A stretch of 40,756 nucleotides of DNA from the NCBI RefSeq assembly GCF_001550375.1, contig NZ_LRTR01000800.1, forward strand, positions 1-40,756, given 5' to 3'. Shown one piece after another: positions 24,534-34,097 of this stretch (positions are counted from its first letter, which is position 1; the number at the start of each line of letters is the position of its first letter). The notes under the pieces were generated by a model. It had not been told where the DNA came from. It ran no database searches and saw only the letters and a program-made list of their open reading frames with translations. This DNA is from Streptomyces europaeiscabiei. Its GTDB lineage: Bacteria > Actinomycetota > Actinomycetes > Streptomycetales > Streptomycetaceae. The position numbers were made by a program, and so were the translations under genes.

Positions 24534-27500
24534 TCAGCGCTGAGCGGGACACACCTCCCGGTACGGGGCGTCCGGCACGTACGTATGCCACTGGGCCCGG
24601 GTGAGCCCGCCGCCCGCTCGCTCGCAGACGGTGCGGACGGCCTGGTCCGGAGCGATGGGCAGACCCTGGAGTGGCACGTCCGGGGCGGAGGCGTAGACCA
24701 TGCCTCCGTCGCGGGCGAAGGAGAGGGAGTCGATCCCGTCACCGGAGGTCGGCAGATCGCTGCCGAGCCGCTGCCGGCTGTCGGTGTCCCACAGCCGCAG
24801 CGTGCCGGCCCTCCCGCCCACGGCGAGGGTGTGGCCGTCGGCGGAGAAGGCGAGCGCGGTGACGGGCTCGGGCTCGCCCCGGGAGACCGTGTCGGCGGTG
24901 CCGGCCAGCACGCCCGTGCGACGCCGGACGTCGCCGTCCCAGAGGGTGACGCGCCCGGTCTTGTCGCCGACGGCCAGCCGCTTGCTGTCGGGACTGAAGG
25001 CGAGCGCGGTGACCTCCCGGCCGTCGGCCAAGGCGCGCCCGGTGACCTTGCCGGACGCCGGGTTGGCGTACTCGTCGTCGTAGCCGACCAGCAGCCGCCC
25101 GTCCGGCCGGAGAGCCAGGGCCGTCTCGGACACGCCGTGCAGGATCCGTGACCTGCGGCCGCGTGCGGTGTCCCACACCTCGGCCCCGCCTTCGCGCAGG
25201 GCCAGCAGAGTCCGCCCCCCGGGACCCGCAGCGAGACCGGCCAGGGGACGGTCGGCGGCGCCGGAGGTGTCGAAGGACGTGCGCACCCTGTGCGCCGGCA
25301 CGTCCCACAGGGTGAACCGCAGCCGCAGGGAGCCCTGCGACGAGGTGGTGTCGGCGACGACGAGCGACCGGCCGTCCGGACTGAAGGACAGCAACGGGCT
25401 TGTTGTGCTGTCCGGCGAGGGCAGGGGGCCGAGGGTGGCCCGGCCGAGCACCTTGTCCGAGCTGGTGGAGCGCAACTCGAACCGGTAGCCGCCGCCGGAC
25501 CGGGCGACGGTGGCCAGTGATGTGCCGTCGGGACTCAGGGCGGTCGCATCGGCCTCGGTGGCCTGCCATGGAGCGCGGAGGCGGTCGGTGAGGTCGTAGC
25601 TGTGCACCGTGGCGCCGTCCAGGTAGCGCAGGGCGCGTTGCTTGCCCGGATCCCAGGTCAGGCCCCTTACTTCAGCGCCGGACAACGGCCGCTGGTAGGT
25701 CAGGGTGCCCCCGTTGCCCAGTCGCCACACGGCGATCTCCTGGTCGTCGGCCGTGGCCAGGAACCGCCCGTCTGGGGAGAGGGCGAGCTGCGTGAACCCG
25801 GAGATCCCACCACTTTGGAAGTCGGCGGCGGTGCGCCCGCTGCCCACGTCCCAGACTGCGCTGGCCGTACCGTAGACGCCGGCCAGGCGCCGGCCGTTCG
25901 CGCTGAACCGCAGGAGGCGGGATCCGCTGTCCGCGCCCGTGCCGGTGCCGCAGACGGCGGGGTCGGCCTTGTCCCAGTCTCCCGTCAGCCGCCGGTGCCG
26001 GACGGTGTCCCACACCTGCGGCGGGGCCCCGGCCGGGCACAGCGCCAGCAGCCGACCGTCCGGGCTGACGGCCGTCATGGACAGACCCTCCGGGGCCCCG
26101 GCCGAGAAAGCGGTTCTCGCGCCGTCGGTCCGCTGCACGCGCACGGTGCCTCCTTCGCCCGCTGGGCCGGTGACGTACGTGCTTCCGTCGTCCGAGGTGC
26201 CCACCAGCATGGCGTCGCCCAGTTCGGCAGCGGGCTTCCCGGCGGCGAGGTCCCACAGCACCTCACCGTCCGGCCCGGTGAGATCGAGGAAACGGGAATC
26301 GGCACCGGCGGCCGTCACCTCCATACCGCTGGGCAGGTGGTAGGTCGCGGTGATCCGGTGGTCGGCGACGCTCCACACACTCACCCTGCTGTCCACCACG
26401 CTGACGAGACTCCGGCCGCGGTCGGTGAGGAAGCGCCGGACATCTCTTCCCGTCTGCGGGTCGGTGAAGGCGTCCCGTTCCGGCTGGGCCAGCGCCGCCA
26501 GCAGCGCGGAGCGCGACTCGGTCAGCGGAGCGAGCTTCCACGCCGCGACGCCGAGCAGGGCGGCGGTGCGCGGGTCGCTGGAACGCAGGCTGTCGGCGAT
26601 CGTGGACAGGCGGCGAGCGGCGGCCTTCGCGGACTCCTGCGCGCTCGCCCGGTCGCGCTGCCAGGCAAGCAGGCCGGCCGCCAGCGCGCACACGAGGAAA
26701 ACCGACAGACCCACCGTGAGCGCGCGCGTTCGACGGGCGGTGCGTGCCCCGGCGTCCCGCTCGGCGTCCCGGGCCTCCAGGGAAGCGGTGAGAAACGCCC
26801 GCTCCAGCATGGCCAGGTCGTCGTCCTCGCCCCTCCGCCCGGCCCCCGCCCCCTTGCCGGCGAACAGTTCCTCGGCCCGGGCCAGCCGGGTACCCCGGTA
26901 CAAGGCGCCGGGATCGCGGTCCAGCCCGTCCCAGGCGCGAGCGGCCTCGCCGAGCAGTCGCTGCGCGTGCAGCCGCTCCCGGCTCTCCTCGATCCAGCCC
27001 GCCAGCCGGGGCCAGCTCGTAATCAGCGCCTCGTGGGCCAGCTCGACGGTGTCGCCGTCAAGGGTGATCAGACGGGCGGCGGCAAGACGTTCCAGTACGT
27101 CCTGCGCGTCCGCTCCGGTCAGCTCGGCGCGGGATGCCGGGCGGCGCGTGTCGGGGGCGCCCGCTGGGAGGGCCGGACCTTGCTCGAAAGCGCAGCCGCC
27201 GGGTGCGATCAGCCGCAGCAGGATCCAGCGGGCGTTCCGGGCCTGACGCACGGTCAGGCCGCCGTACACCTCTTCAGCAGTGGCCGCGATCGCCCCGCGG
27301 ACGCCACCCGTCTCCTCGTACGCGGCCAGCGTCAGCGTGCGGCCCCGGCGACGGCGCCACGTCTCCAGCAGGGCGTGCGAGAGCATCGGCAGCGCGCCCG
27401 GCCGGTCGCCGACCTCCTCGATGATCCGCGCGGTCAGGGCCCGCTCCACGTTGAGCCCCGCCGCGGCGGCCGGGCCTGTGACGACCTCCCGCAGCTCGTC

Positions 27501-28298
27501 CCCGTTCATCGGGCCGACCAGCAGGTTCGCGTGACTGACGGCCTCCGCCAGCTCCCGGTGTTCGGCACAGTGGCCGTAGAAGTCGCCGCGCACCGCGACC
27601 ACCACCCGCAGGCGGCTCTCCGGCTCCCGCGCGCCGAGCAGCAGGTCCAGGAAGCGGTCCCGCTCCTCGCGGTCGTGGCAGAGGGTGAACAGCTCCTCGA
27701 ACTGGTCGACGATCACCCAGGTGTCCAGCTCAGCGTCCTGGGGAACGAGCGCCGGCCCGTGCGTGTGGGCGGGCCGCTCGCCAGGGGTGAGGACCCGGAT
27801 CACCGCCGGTCGGCCGGTGCCCTCGCTTTCCCGCAGCTGCGGGACGAGGCCGGCCCGCAGCAGCGAGGACTTGCCGGTGCCGGAGGGCCCGAACACCGCC
27901 GCGAACCGGTGCGCGCGCGCCAGGTGCAGGAGGTCGCGAGCCAGTGCGTCCCTGCCGAAGAACAGGTCGCTGTCGGCCGGTTCGAAGCGGGCCAGCCCCC
28001 GGTACGGAGCCCGCTCGTCGGCCGCGGGAGCGCGGAGCTCGGCGTCCGCCTCCCGCCAGCGGGCCTCCCACTCGTCCGGGTCGCCGTCGAGCGCCTCCAC
28101 GTACGCGCGGACCACCACCGGTGTCGGCAACTGGTCACCGGCCGCGGCCTGCGACAGCGCGGTCGTGGAGTAGCCCGCCCGCTCGGCCATCTCCCGGTAC
28201 GGCGGCTTCCCGGCCTTCTCTCTCAGCAGGCGCAGGTCGTGTGCGAGGCGCTGGACCGGACCGGCACTGGGGTCGACTGGTTTTTCTCGTCGGCCCAC
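24534..28298 (-). CDS. XRE-nSTAND NTPase-WD40 protein
   Basis: The protein has 1254 residues. An XRE-like helix-turn-helix (about 33-56, YREMAERAGYSTTALSQAAA) is followed by an nSTAND ATPase with FFGRDALARDLL, Walker A GPSGTGKSS (137-145) and Walker B VIVDQFEELF (195-204). Then come a winged-helix region (LAHEALITSWPRLAGW), one transmembrane helix (about 527-546), and a C-terminal half of WD40 repeats with many SPDGR and LWD units. The start is GTG 28298 with AAGG nine to twelve bases upstream. The N-terminal DNA-binding and C-terminal propeller halves would lie on opposite sides of the membrane if the helix is real. Such proteins are numerous in Streptomyces; roles in signalling or conflict are proposed but unproven. 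Confidence 0.9.
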   Translation of the reverse strand: MGRREKPVDPSAGPVQRLAHDLRLLREKAGKPPYREMAERAGYSTTALSQAAAGDQLPTPVVVRAYVEALDGDPDEWEARWREADAELRAPAADERAPYRGLARFEPADSDLFFGRDALARDLLHLARAHRFAAVFGPSGTGKSSLLRAGLVPQLRESEGTGRPAVIRVLTPGERPAHTHGPALVPQDAELDTWVIVDQFEELFTLCHDREERDRFLDLLLGAREPESRLRVVVAVRGDFYGHCAEHRELAEAVSHANLLVGPMNGDELREVVTGPAAAAGLNVERALTARIIEEVGDRPGALPMLSHALLETWRRRRGRTLTLAAYEETGGVRGAIAATAEEVYGGLTVRQARNARWILLRLIAPGGCAFEQGPALPAGAPDTRRPASRAELTGADAQDVLERLAAARLITLDGDTVELAHEALITSWPRLAGWIEESRERLHAQRLLGEAARAWDGLDRDPGALYRGTRLARAEELFAGKGAGAGRRGEDDDLAMLERAFLTASLEARDAERDAGARTARRTRALTVGLSVFLVCALAAGLLAWQRDRASAQESAKAAARRLSTIADSLRSSDPRTAALLGVAAWKLAPLTESRSALLAALAQPERDAFTDPQTGRDVRRFLTDRGRSLVSVVDSRVSVWSVADHRITATYHLPSGMEVTAAGADSRFLDLTGPDGEVLWDLAAGKPAAELGDAMLVGTSDDGSTYVTGPAGEGGTVRVQRTDGARTAFSAGAPEGLSMTAVSPDGRLLALCPAGAPPQVWDTVRHRRLTGDWDKADPAVCGTGTGADSGSRLLRFSANGRRLAGVYGTASAVWDVGSGRTAADFQSGGISGFTQLALSPDGRFLATADDQEIAVWRLGNGGTLTYQRPLSGAEVRGLTWDPGKQRALRYLDGATVHSYDLTDRLRAPWQATEADATALSPDGTSLATVARSGGGYRFELRSTSSDKVLGRATLGPLPSPDSTTSPLLSFSPDGRSLVVADTTSSQGSLRLRFTLWDVPAHRVRTSFDTSGAADRPLAGLAAGPGGRTLLALREGGAEVWDTARGRRSRILHGVSETALALRPDGRLLVGYDDEYANPASGKVTGRALADGREVTALAFSPDSKRLAVGDKTGRVTLWDGDVRRRTGVLAGTADTVSRGEPEPVTALAFSADGHTLAVGGRAGTLRLWDTDSRQRLGSDLPTSGDGIDSLSFARDGGMVYASAPDVPLQGLPIAPDQAVRTVCERAGGGLTRAQWHTYVPDAPYREVCPAQR

Positions 28299-28384
28299 TT
28301 GGTGGCACCTTTCAACCATCGAACAAGAAACGGTGCTCAACCTACGTTTTCACCTGTCGGGAGGCAATCCCGGCCCCAGCCGAT

Positions 28385-28401
28385 GAGGCGGGGACCGCCT
28401 C
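28385..28401 (-). terminator. Hairpin after the PL4 lyase gene
   Basis: GAGGCGG-GGA-CCGCCTC is a perfect 7-base stem a few bases beyond the lyase stop codon. It separates the lyase from the nSTAND gene 107 bases downstream. Confidence 0.5.
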
Positions 28402-28405
28402 GGGA

Positions 28406-30097
28406 TCAGGGCATCAGCTCGATGGCGTCGTACGACACCCCGGGGCTGAGGTAGGCGGTGCCGCCGGAGCCGCTGACGATGTCGATCGTCAGCTCCTGGT
28501 AGGCGTCGGCGGACTTGGTCCAGGCGCTGGCCGGGATGGCGTAGCTGTACGTGTGGTTGTTGCCGCGGTAGGAGCCGACGGTCAGCGAGCGGGTCGTGGG
28601 TTCCTTGGCGGGCTGGGGGACGGCCGAGAGCCAGTTGTTGACCCTGATCCGGGGGCGGCCGTTCGCGAAGGCGGTGGTGATGCCGATGTTGAGCGTGTGG
28701 CCGGAGGCCAACTGCTGCTGCGTCAGCCTGAAGCGGATCTTCAGTTTGTTGTTGATGTCCGCCCACTGGTAGCAGGGGAAGTCCGCCGGGGACGAGGAGC
28801 CCACCGTGTGGACGCCGGTGGTCCAGGGCCTGGCCCTTGCGTCGGAGGGGTGCATGGCGGTCATCAGGGAGGCGTTCCTGAAGCCGCCGGGGGTGCCGGT
28901 CCAGTCGCCGATGCGCCAGATCGCGGGGTTCCGGCTCGGATCGGCGCTGATCTTCAGGGTGTGCAGGGCCGTCGTCTTCCCGGCCGTGGCGGTGACCGCG
29001 GTGGTGTGGACGGCGAGTTCGTCCTTGTACACGGTGAGCGTGTAGGTGCCCGGGAGCATGTACGGGGAGAGGAAGTGCCCGGTGGCCGCGTCGGTCTTGG
29101 CCCAGTACTGGGCGGCGGCGTTCGCGAAGCCCACGGTGTAGGCGTGGCCGTCGCTCCGGCCGCTGATGCCCACGCCGGCGGCCCGCCCGCGGTCGGCGCG
29201 GCCGACCCAGCCGACCAGGCCCAGAGCGTCGGCCCAGGAGGTGTCGATGGCGTCGTGGGAGAGGGAGCGGGCGGGTGCGCCGCCGTCGGTGAAGGCGAGG
29301 ACGTAGGGGCCTTGGAGGCCGAAGCGCATCGGCTCGGTCTGGTTCTCGCCGTAGTAGAGGATCTCGTACAGCCCGGCGCCGTCCTCGTAGCGGTGGCGCA
29401 TGAGCGAGCGGTAGAAAGGGCCGCCGGAGGCCTTCTCGTGGTTGCTGCGCACCATCCACATACCGGTCTTGCCGTCGCTCCAGCCGACGTGGTCGTAGTC
29501 GATGACGCGCTGGCCGGAGTAGTGCTTGGAGCGGGTGGTGCCGTTGGGCTTGCGGCGGATGTCCTGGGCCTCGATGAGGGTGTCGGTGCGGGCGTCCCAG
29601 GTGTCGGGGTTGTTGTTGGGGAACAGGCCGGGCCTGACGCGGACGATGTAGCGGGTGGCGGTAATGGAGGCGTCCGCCTTGTTCGTCCACATGTAGACGT
29701 TGTTCTCGCCCCGGCGGGCGGCGTAGTAGTGGTGCATCGTGCCGTGCACGATGGTGACCAGGATCGTGTCGCCGGTCTTGCGGATGCTCACGGACGAGGC
29801 GCCGAGCCCTGTCTCGACATGGGAGTTGCGGTTGCCGTACCCCTGGTACTCGGTGTCCTTGTGGACCAGGGAGGTCAGGTCGCCGTTGCGGTGGTCGACC
29901 TTGAAGACCAGGTCGGCACCGGTGGTGATGACGTAGGCCCGTCCGTCGTCGCGATACCCGAAGGCACTGGGCGCCGCGTCGGCGGTGGACAGGAGAGGCC
30001 CGGCGACGGCGGCACCCCCGCCGAGGACAAGCCCGCCGGCGGCGGTTCTGAGCAGGACATCGCGGCGGGTCAGACGTCGGCGACCGTGTGCGGCCAT
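28406..30097 (-). CDS. Secreted PL4 rhamnogalacturonan lyase (Tat-exported)
   Basis: The protein has 563 residues. A twin-arginine signal peptide (RRRLTRRDVLLRTAAGG, cleavage near STADAAPS) indicates export folded through Tat. The mature chain begins with the beta-sandwich catalytic region (FGYRDDGRAYVITTGADLVF, KVDHRNGDLTSLVHKDTEYQ, HHYYAARRGENNVYMWT), followed by a middle fnIII-like domain (YMLPGTYTLTVYKDELAVHT) and a C-terminal carbohydrate-binding-like domain (RIGDWTGTPGGFRNA through SYDAIELMP). This three-domain order is that of family 4 lyases, which cleave the rhamnose-galacturonic acid backbone of pectin. The ATG at 30097 follows GGAA. A protease gene ends 92 bases upstream in the same direction. 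Confidence 0.86.
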   Translation of the reverse strand: MAAHGRRRLTRRDVLLRTAAGGLVLGGGAAVAGPLLSTADAAPSAFGYRDDGRAYVITTGADLVFKVDHRNGDLTSLVHKDTEYQGYGNRNSHVETGLGASSVSIRKTGDTILVTIVHGTMHHYYAARRGENNVYMWTNKADASITATRYIVRVRPGLFPNNNPDTWDARTDTLIEAQDIRRKPNGTTRSKHYSGQRVIDYDHVGWSDGKTGMWMVRSNHEKASGGPFYRSLMRHRYEDGAGLYEILYYGENQTEPMRFGLQGPYVLAFTDGGAPARSLSHDAIDTSWADALGLVGWVGRADRGRAAGVGISGRSDGHAYTVGFANAAAQYWAKTDAATGHFLSPYMLPGTYTLTVYKDELAVHTTAVTATAGKTTALHTLKISADPSRNPAIWRIGDWTGTPGGFRNASLMTAMHPSDARARPWTTGVHTVGSSSPADFPCYQWADINNKLKIRFRLTQQQLASGHTLNIGITTAFANGRPRIRVNNWLSAVPQPAKEPTTRSLTVGSYRGNNHTYSYAIPASAWTKSADAYQELTIDIVSGSGGTAYLSPGVSYDAIELMP

Positions 30098-30143
30098 GGT
30101 GGTTCCGTTCGTGAGCAAGAGACTGACGGGCTGTGGTGTGCGC

Positions 30144-30175
30144 GGCGGTGGCGGCCGGACCGGGCCACCACCGCC
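30144..30175 (-). terminator. Hairpin between protease and lyase genes
   Basis: GGCGGTGG (30144-30151) and CCACCGCC (30168-30175) pair perfectly, with further GC pairing inside the loop. It lies about 15 bases beyond the protease stop. Confidence 0.5.
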
Positions 30176-30189
30176 GGGGTGCTTTCCGG

Positions 30190-33100
30190 TTACCGGACGG
30201 TGCGGTAGGCGGTGCGGACCGTACCGGTGTAGGTGTTGCCGGCGATGTCGGCGAGGTCCGCCCTGAAGGAGACGGTGCCGGGCCGCTTCGGGTTGGTAAG
30301 GGCCAGGTAAGGCCTGCCGCTCGCCACGCTGTGCACGGTGACCGGCTTCCACGTGCGTCCGCCGTCGTACGACACCTTCACGGCCAGCGACTTCAGGTGC
30401 CCCTTGGCCGCCGCCGGGCCCTGCAGGGACAGCGGGACGGTGATCCGGGCGCCCGCCTTCGCGCTGCCGGTCAGGCTCAGCTTCGGGTGGAAACGGACCA
30501 CGGACAGCGGCCAGGCGGCCACCTGGGTCTCGGGCGTGTTCGCCGAGGTGAAGGTCCACACGCCTGCCACGTGGTCACTGATCTTGTAGCCCTTGCTGCG
30601 GTCGGCGGTGATGGACAACTTGAAGCGCGCTGTCCCGGCCGGCAGGTTGGAGTAGGTGTTCGGGCAGGTGTCCTCGGTGAAGTCGCCTACGACCTTGCTG
30701 CCGGAGGTGAGCCGCGTGTGGACGCTGGTCTGCACGGAGTACGAGAAGTTGCCGGGCCCGTCCGAGAACATGGGCACGCACAGCGCGTAGTACCGGCCGA
30801 CCCGCAGACCGCCCACGACCGTCGTCGGTGTCACGATCGGGCCGTGGACACCGCCGTCCAGAGTGACCCGGTACGTATGGTCCTGTGCGAAGCGGCGCGA
30901 GGTGGCGAAGGCGGTCACGCCCTCTCCGTCCGTACCGTTCTGCGTCCGGGCGCCGAGGATCCAGCGCACACCGTGGTCGGTCGACAGGTACTGCACGATC
31001 TTGGCGGTCGGCGCCGAACGCAGCGGCCCTTCGAGGGTGGACGTGGCCTGGTCGAGCGTCGGCCAGCCCGGCGTGGTCCACGCGTTGTTCTGTGCGGTGT
31101 TCGCCCGGGCCAGGGCCGTGGCGACGGAGGTGTTCACCCTGGCCATGCCCCGGGTGGAGGCGAAGGTACGGGTGAGGCCGTCGAAGAAACCGCCGGTGCG
31201 CGTGGTCACCAGGTTGTACGCGGGGGAGGTCGCGGTGCGCTGCCAGATGCCGCCGGCCTGGGCGATGAAGGAGCCCACGGGGGCGTTCGGGCCGATCTGG
31301 CCGAGGAAGGTGTCCTTGGCGTCGAGGTCGGTGCCGATGGCGAGGTCGTAGGCCGGTTTGGTTCCGCGGGCGGCGAAGACGACCTGGCCGGCGCGCAGGG
31401 TGGCCCGGGGGTCCGGAGCAGTCACCTTCACGGGTTTGGCCTTGCGCCCGTCGAGGGCGACGGTGGTGTCGTGGTCGAGCACGAGATGGGGAGCGACCAA
31501 CTGGGCGGACTGCCCTGCCGGGCTGATGGTCGTCGCGCTGATCACGTAGCGCCCTCGGGGCAGCCGCAGGGTGACCGTGCCGCGCTGCGCCTTGCCGTCG
31601 TCGTAGGGCGTGAACTGTTTGCCGGTTTCCAGCCCCGCCACGGTGACGTCCGGCTCGTTGTCGCGCTTGCCGTCCCGGCGGGTGGTGACCAGGGTCAGCG
31701 TGTGTGTCTCGACCTCGCGGTCCACCACCAGGGCGGTGCGCACGCTCTGCCCGTCACCGCTCGCGGTGACAGCGCCGGAGTAGGCGCCGTCGGCGCTGCC
31801 GAGCCGGGTGTCGGCCGTGACCGTCGCCCGCGCGGTGCCGCCGGCCGGGACGGTCAGCCGGGCGGGGGAGACGCCGACCATGCCGGTGGGCGCCGTCTCG
31901 CCGTCAGGGCCGGTCGCGGTGGCGTCCAGATCAAGGGTGACCGGCCGGGAGCCGTCGTTGCGGTAGGTGACGGTCCTGGTGACGGGGGTGTCGTCGTTGT
32001 GCGGCCAGGGGTTCGGGGTGCCGAAGTCGACGGAGGACGGCTCGCTGCCGACGGTGGCGTCGATCGCCCGGGTCAGGTCGGCCCGGCCGACACCGACGTC
32101 GTACGCGGTCACGCCGCCCAGCGTCTTCGCCGAGGCGGTGAGGGCGGACTTGAGCTGCTCGCCCGTCCAGTCGGGGTGCTCCTGGGCCAGGATGGCGGCA
32201 GCGCCGGCGGCGTGCGGGGTGGCCATCGAGGTGCCGGACATCGACACGTAGCCGGGCGCCTCGTCATTGCCCTCGATGCCGTGGGCGGCCTTCGCGGCGA
32301 TGATGTCGACGCCGGGCGCGGCGATGTCCGGCTTGAGGCGGCCGTCGGCGGTGGGACCGCGGCTGGACCAGGAGGCGATCTTGTCGTCGCGGTCGACGGC
32401 GGCCACCGTCAGAGCCGCCGCGGCTGACCCAGGAGTGCCGATCGTGGAGTCCGACGGGCCGGAGTTGCCGGCGGCGATCACGAACAAGGTGTGGGAGGAG
32501 GCCGACAGGTCGTTCACGGCCTTCTCCAGAGGGTCGACGTCCACGGTGTCGGGCGAGCCGAGACTCATGTTGACGACCTTGGCGCCCTGCGCCACAGCCC
32601 ACTGCATACCGGCGATGATGGTCGAGTCGTCGCCGAAACCCGTGTCGTCCAGGACCTTGCCGACGAGCAACTCCGCTCCGGGAGCCACGCCCTCGTACTT
32701 CCCGCCGCTCTTCACGCCGGAGCCCACGATGGTGGAGGCCACGTGGGTGCCATGGCCCTGCCTGTCGTCGGCGGAGTCGGAGCCGGTGAAGTTCTTGGCC
32801 TTGAGGATCCTGCCCTTCAGGTCCGGGTGGGTGGCGTCGATGCCGGTGTCCAGGACGGCGACCTTGACGCCCTTGCCGCTATAGCCCGCCTTCCAGGCCG
32901 TCGGGGCCCCGATTTGCGCGACCCCTCCGTGCGGGTCGGGAGCGACGGTGTCCTGGGCGCTGATCCTGACCCGGCCGTCCAGCCACACCCGGTCGATACC
33001 GGGGGCGGTGGTCACGGCGGCGCGGCCGCCGACGGAGTCGGTCAGCGCCCGCCACACCTTGCCCGCGTCCGGCTTGTCGGCGGCCAGCGCGTCGCCGTGG

Positions 33101-33624
33101 ATGGCCGGCAGCCGGTGCGTGACATCCGCCTCGGCGGCGAAGAGGGATTCCTTGGCCCCCTTCTGCACACGACTGGAGCCGTTGTAGGAGACGATCAGCG
33201 GCACCTGCTTGCGGTGCGCGTCGTCGTAGCCGTCCTTGACCAACTGAGTGACGTCGAACAGCCGGCGGTCCAGCCGGCCGCTGCCCAGCAGCCTCGTCGC
33301 GTCCAGCGGAACGACGTAGGTGTGCCCGGCGAAGCGCCGTACCGAGTAGCCGATGCCGCTACGGCCCTGGCCCGGCCGCACCTCGACCACCCGGCCGGTG
33401 CGGTCCAGGCCGACGGTGTCACCGGTCAGCAGTGTCACGCGCGCGGCCGGCTTGGGCAGGCCGCCCGGGGACACGGTGGGCACGTCTGCCGGTCTGACCG
33501 GTGCGGCGGAGGTGACCGTAGCCGTGGCGGTGAGGCCGGCCAGGGCGAGCGCGGCGGCGATGCCGAATGCCGTTGCGCCGTGTCCGCGCGGTCTGCTTCT
33601 CGTCCGCTGGTGCTTGCGCTGCAA
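30190..33624 (-). CDS. Secreted subtilisin-like serine protease (S8)
   Basis: The protein has 1144 residues. The start is TTG 33624 with AAGGGA seven bases upstream. A signal peptide (AAALALAGLTATATVTSA) and a propeptide of about 190 residues precede the S8 domain. The catalytic residues are D259 in VLDTGID, H291 in GHGTHVA, S466 in GTSMATP, and the oxyanion N387 in AAGNSG. After about residue 530 comes a 600-residue C-terminal part rich in beta strands (fnIII-like, PVTLDLDATATGPDGE and similar). This is the large Streptomyces extracellular subtilisin type. It should degrade protein outside the cell after self-removal of the propeptide. Confidence 0.93.
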   Translation of the reverse strand: MQRKHQRTRSRPRGHGATAFGIAAALALAGLTATATVTSAAPVRPADVPTVSPGGLPKPAARVTLLTGDTVGLDRTGRVVEVRPGQGRSGIGYSVRRFAGHTYVVPLDATRLLGSGRLDRRLFDVTQLVKDGYDDAHRKQVPLIVSYNGSSRVQKGAKESLFAAEADVTHRLPAIHGDALAADKPDAGKVWRALTDSVGGRAAVTTAPGIDRVWLDGRVRISAQDTVAPDPHGGVAQIGAPTAWKAGYSGKGVKVAVLDTGIDATHPDLKGRILKAKNFTGSDSADDRQGHGTHVASTIVGSGVKSGGKYEGVAPGAELLVGKVLDDTGFGDDSTIIAGMQWAVAQGAKVVNMSLGSPDTVDVDPLEKAVNDLSASSHTLFVIAAGNSGPSDSTIGTPGSAAAALTVAAVDRDDKIASWSSRGPTADGRLKPDIAAPGVDIIAAKAAHGIEGNDEAPGYVSMSGTSMATPHAAGAAAILAQEHPDWTGEQLKSALTASAKTLGGVTAYDVGVGRADLTRAIDATVGSEPSSVDFGTPNPWPHNDDTPVTRTVTYRNDGSRPVTLDLDATATGPDGETAPTGMVGVSPARLTVPAGGTARATVTADTRLGSADGAYSGAVTASGDGQSVRTALVVDREVETHTLTLVTTRRDGKRDNEPDVTVAGLETGKQFTPYDDGKAQRGTVTLRLPRGRYVISATTISPAGQSAQLVAPHLVLDHDTTVALDGRKAKPVKVTAPDPRATLRAGQVVFAARGTKPAYDLAIGTDLDAKDTFLGQIGPNAPVGSFIAQAGGIWQRTATSPAYNLVTTRTGGFFDGLTRTFASTRGMARVNTSVATALARANTAQNNAWTTPGWPTLDQATSTLEGPLRSAPTAKIVQYLSTDHGVRWILGARTQNGTDGEGVTAFATSRRFAQDHTYRVTLDGGVHGPIVTPTTVVGGLRVGRYYALCVPMFSDGPGNFSYSVQTSVHTRLTSGSKVVGDFTEDTCPNTYSNLPAGTARFKLSITADRSKGYKISDHVAGVWTFTSANTPETQVAAWPLSVVRFHPKLSLTGSAKAGARITVPLSLQGPAAAKGHLKSLAVKVSYDGGRTWKPVTVHSVASGRPYLALTNPKRPGTVSFRADLADIAGNTYTGTVRTAYRTVR

Positions 33625-33873
33625 AGGAAAGTCCCTTACCCGTGGTCGGTGCGTGGTCCGTACGACGCCGCGTACGCGAGTGGAAGGGCCGATGGCGAGG
33701 GCGTGTCACCAGCCGGCACCGACTCTGCAAGGCCGGGGAGTTGATAAGTAGGCCCTGACCAGCACTAAAAAATGCGGAGCGTCAACGCCCCCGACCGGTG
33801 CGAGCGACGGGCACCGGCCTGCCAGGCCTGGTGTAGATGCACGGGGGCGGCTGTGTCCTTGAAGCCCGGACTT

Positions 33874-33912
33874 CCGCCACGCCGACCTGCTGCGACCAGG
33901 TCGGCGTGGCGG
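33874..33912. terminator. Strong 16-base hairpin
   Basis: CCGCCACGCCGACCTG (33874-33889) and CAGGTCGGCGTGGCGG (33897-33912) are perfect inverted copies with a 7-base loop. No gene ends just before it on either strand, so it is either a terminator of a lost gene or the end of a mobile piece. It precedes the 47-residue ORF by 37 bases. Confidence 0.55.
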
Positions 33913-33949
33913 TTGTCCCGGGCCCGAAGTGCCTGCCGAGGAACCCAGC

Positions 33950-34093
33950 GTGACCACTGGCATCGACTACCTCTACCTCGGCCTGGTCGACAACGCGCAC
34001 TCCGACCACCTCGGACGGAAGATCAACTACGCGGCGCTGGCCGATCCGCCCGCCGATGCCGTCGAACTGACCGACACCGCCGCCGAGGGCTGA
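33950..34093 (+). CDS. Small hypothetical protein or transposase tail
   Basis: A 47-residue frame begins at GTG behind GAGGAA: TTGIDYLYLGLVDNAHSDHL, GRKINYAALADPPAD, ending with an acidic tail. The composition is protein-like. It sits four bases before a 62-residue ORF and just before a transposition ATPase. It may therefore be a small accessory gene or the displaced C-terminal end of a transposase. I do not recognise the family. Confidence 0.42.
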   Translation: MTTGIDYLYLGLVDNAHSDHLGRKINYAALADPPADAVELTDTAAEG

Positions 34094-34097
34094 GCCG

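Noticed and set aside
25602..28454. A 950-residue plus-strand frame opposite the nSTAND gene
   Set aside because: It is the antisense shadow of a well-supported protein with Walker motifs and WD40 repeats. Length alone means little at this GC.
30133..32427. A 760-residue plus-strand frame opposite the subtilisin
   Set aside because: It is the antisense of the S8 protease, has no recognisable domain, and its Gly/Val/Arg-rich pattern is typical of shadow frames.
33725..33780. Promoter for the subtilisin gene
   Set aside because: A/T-rich stretches and a TTGACG exist on the minus strand, but no hexamer pair with proper spacing could be defined.
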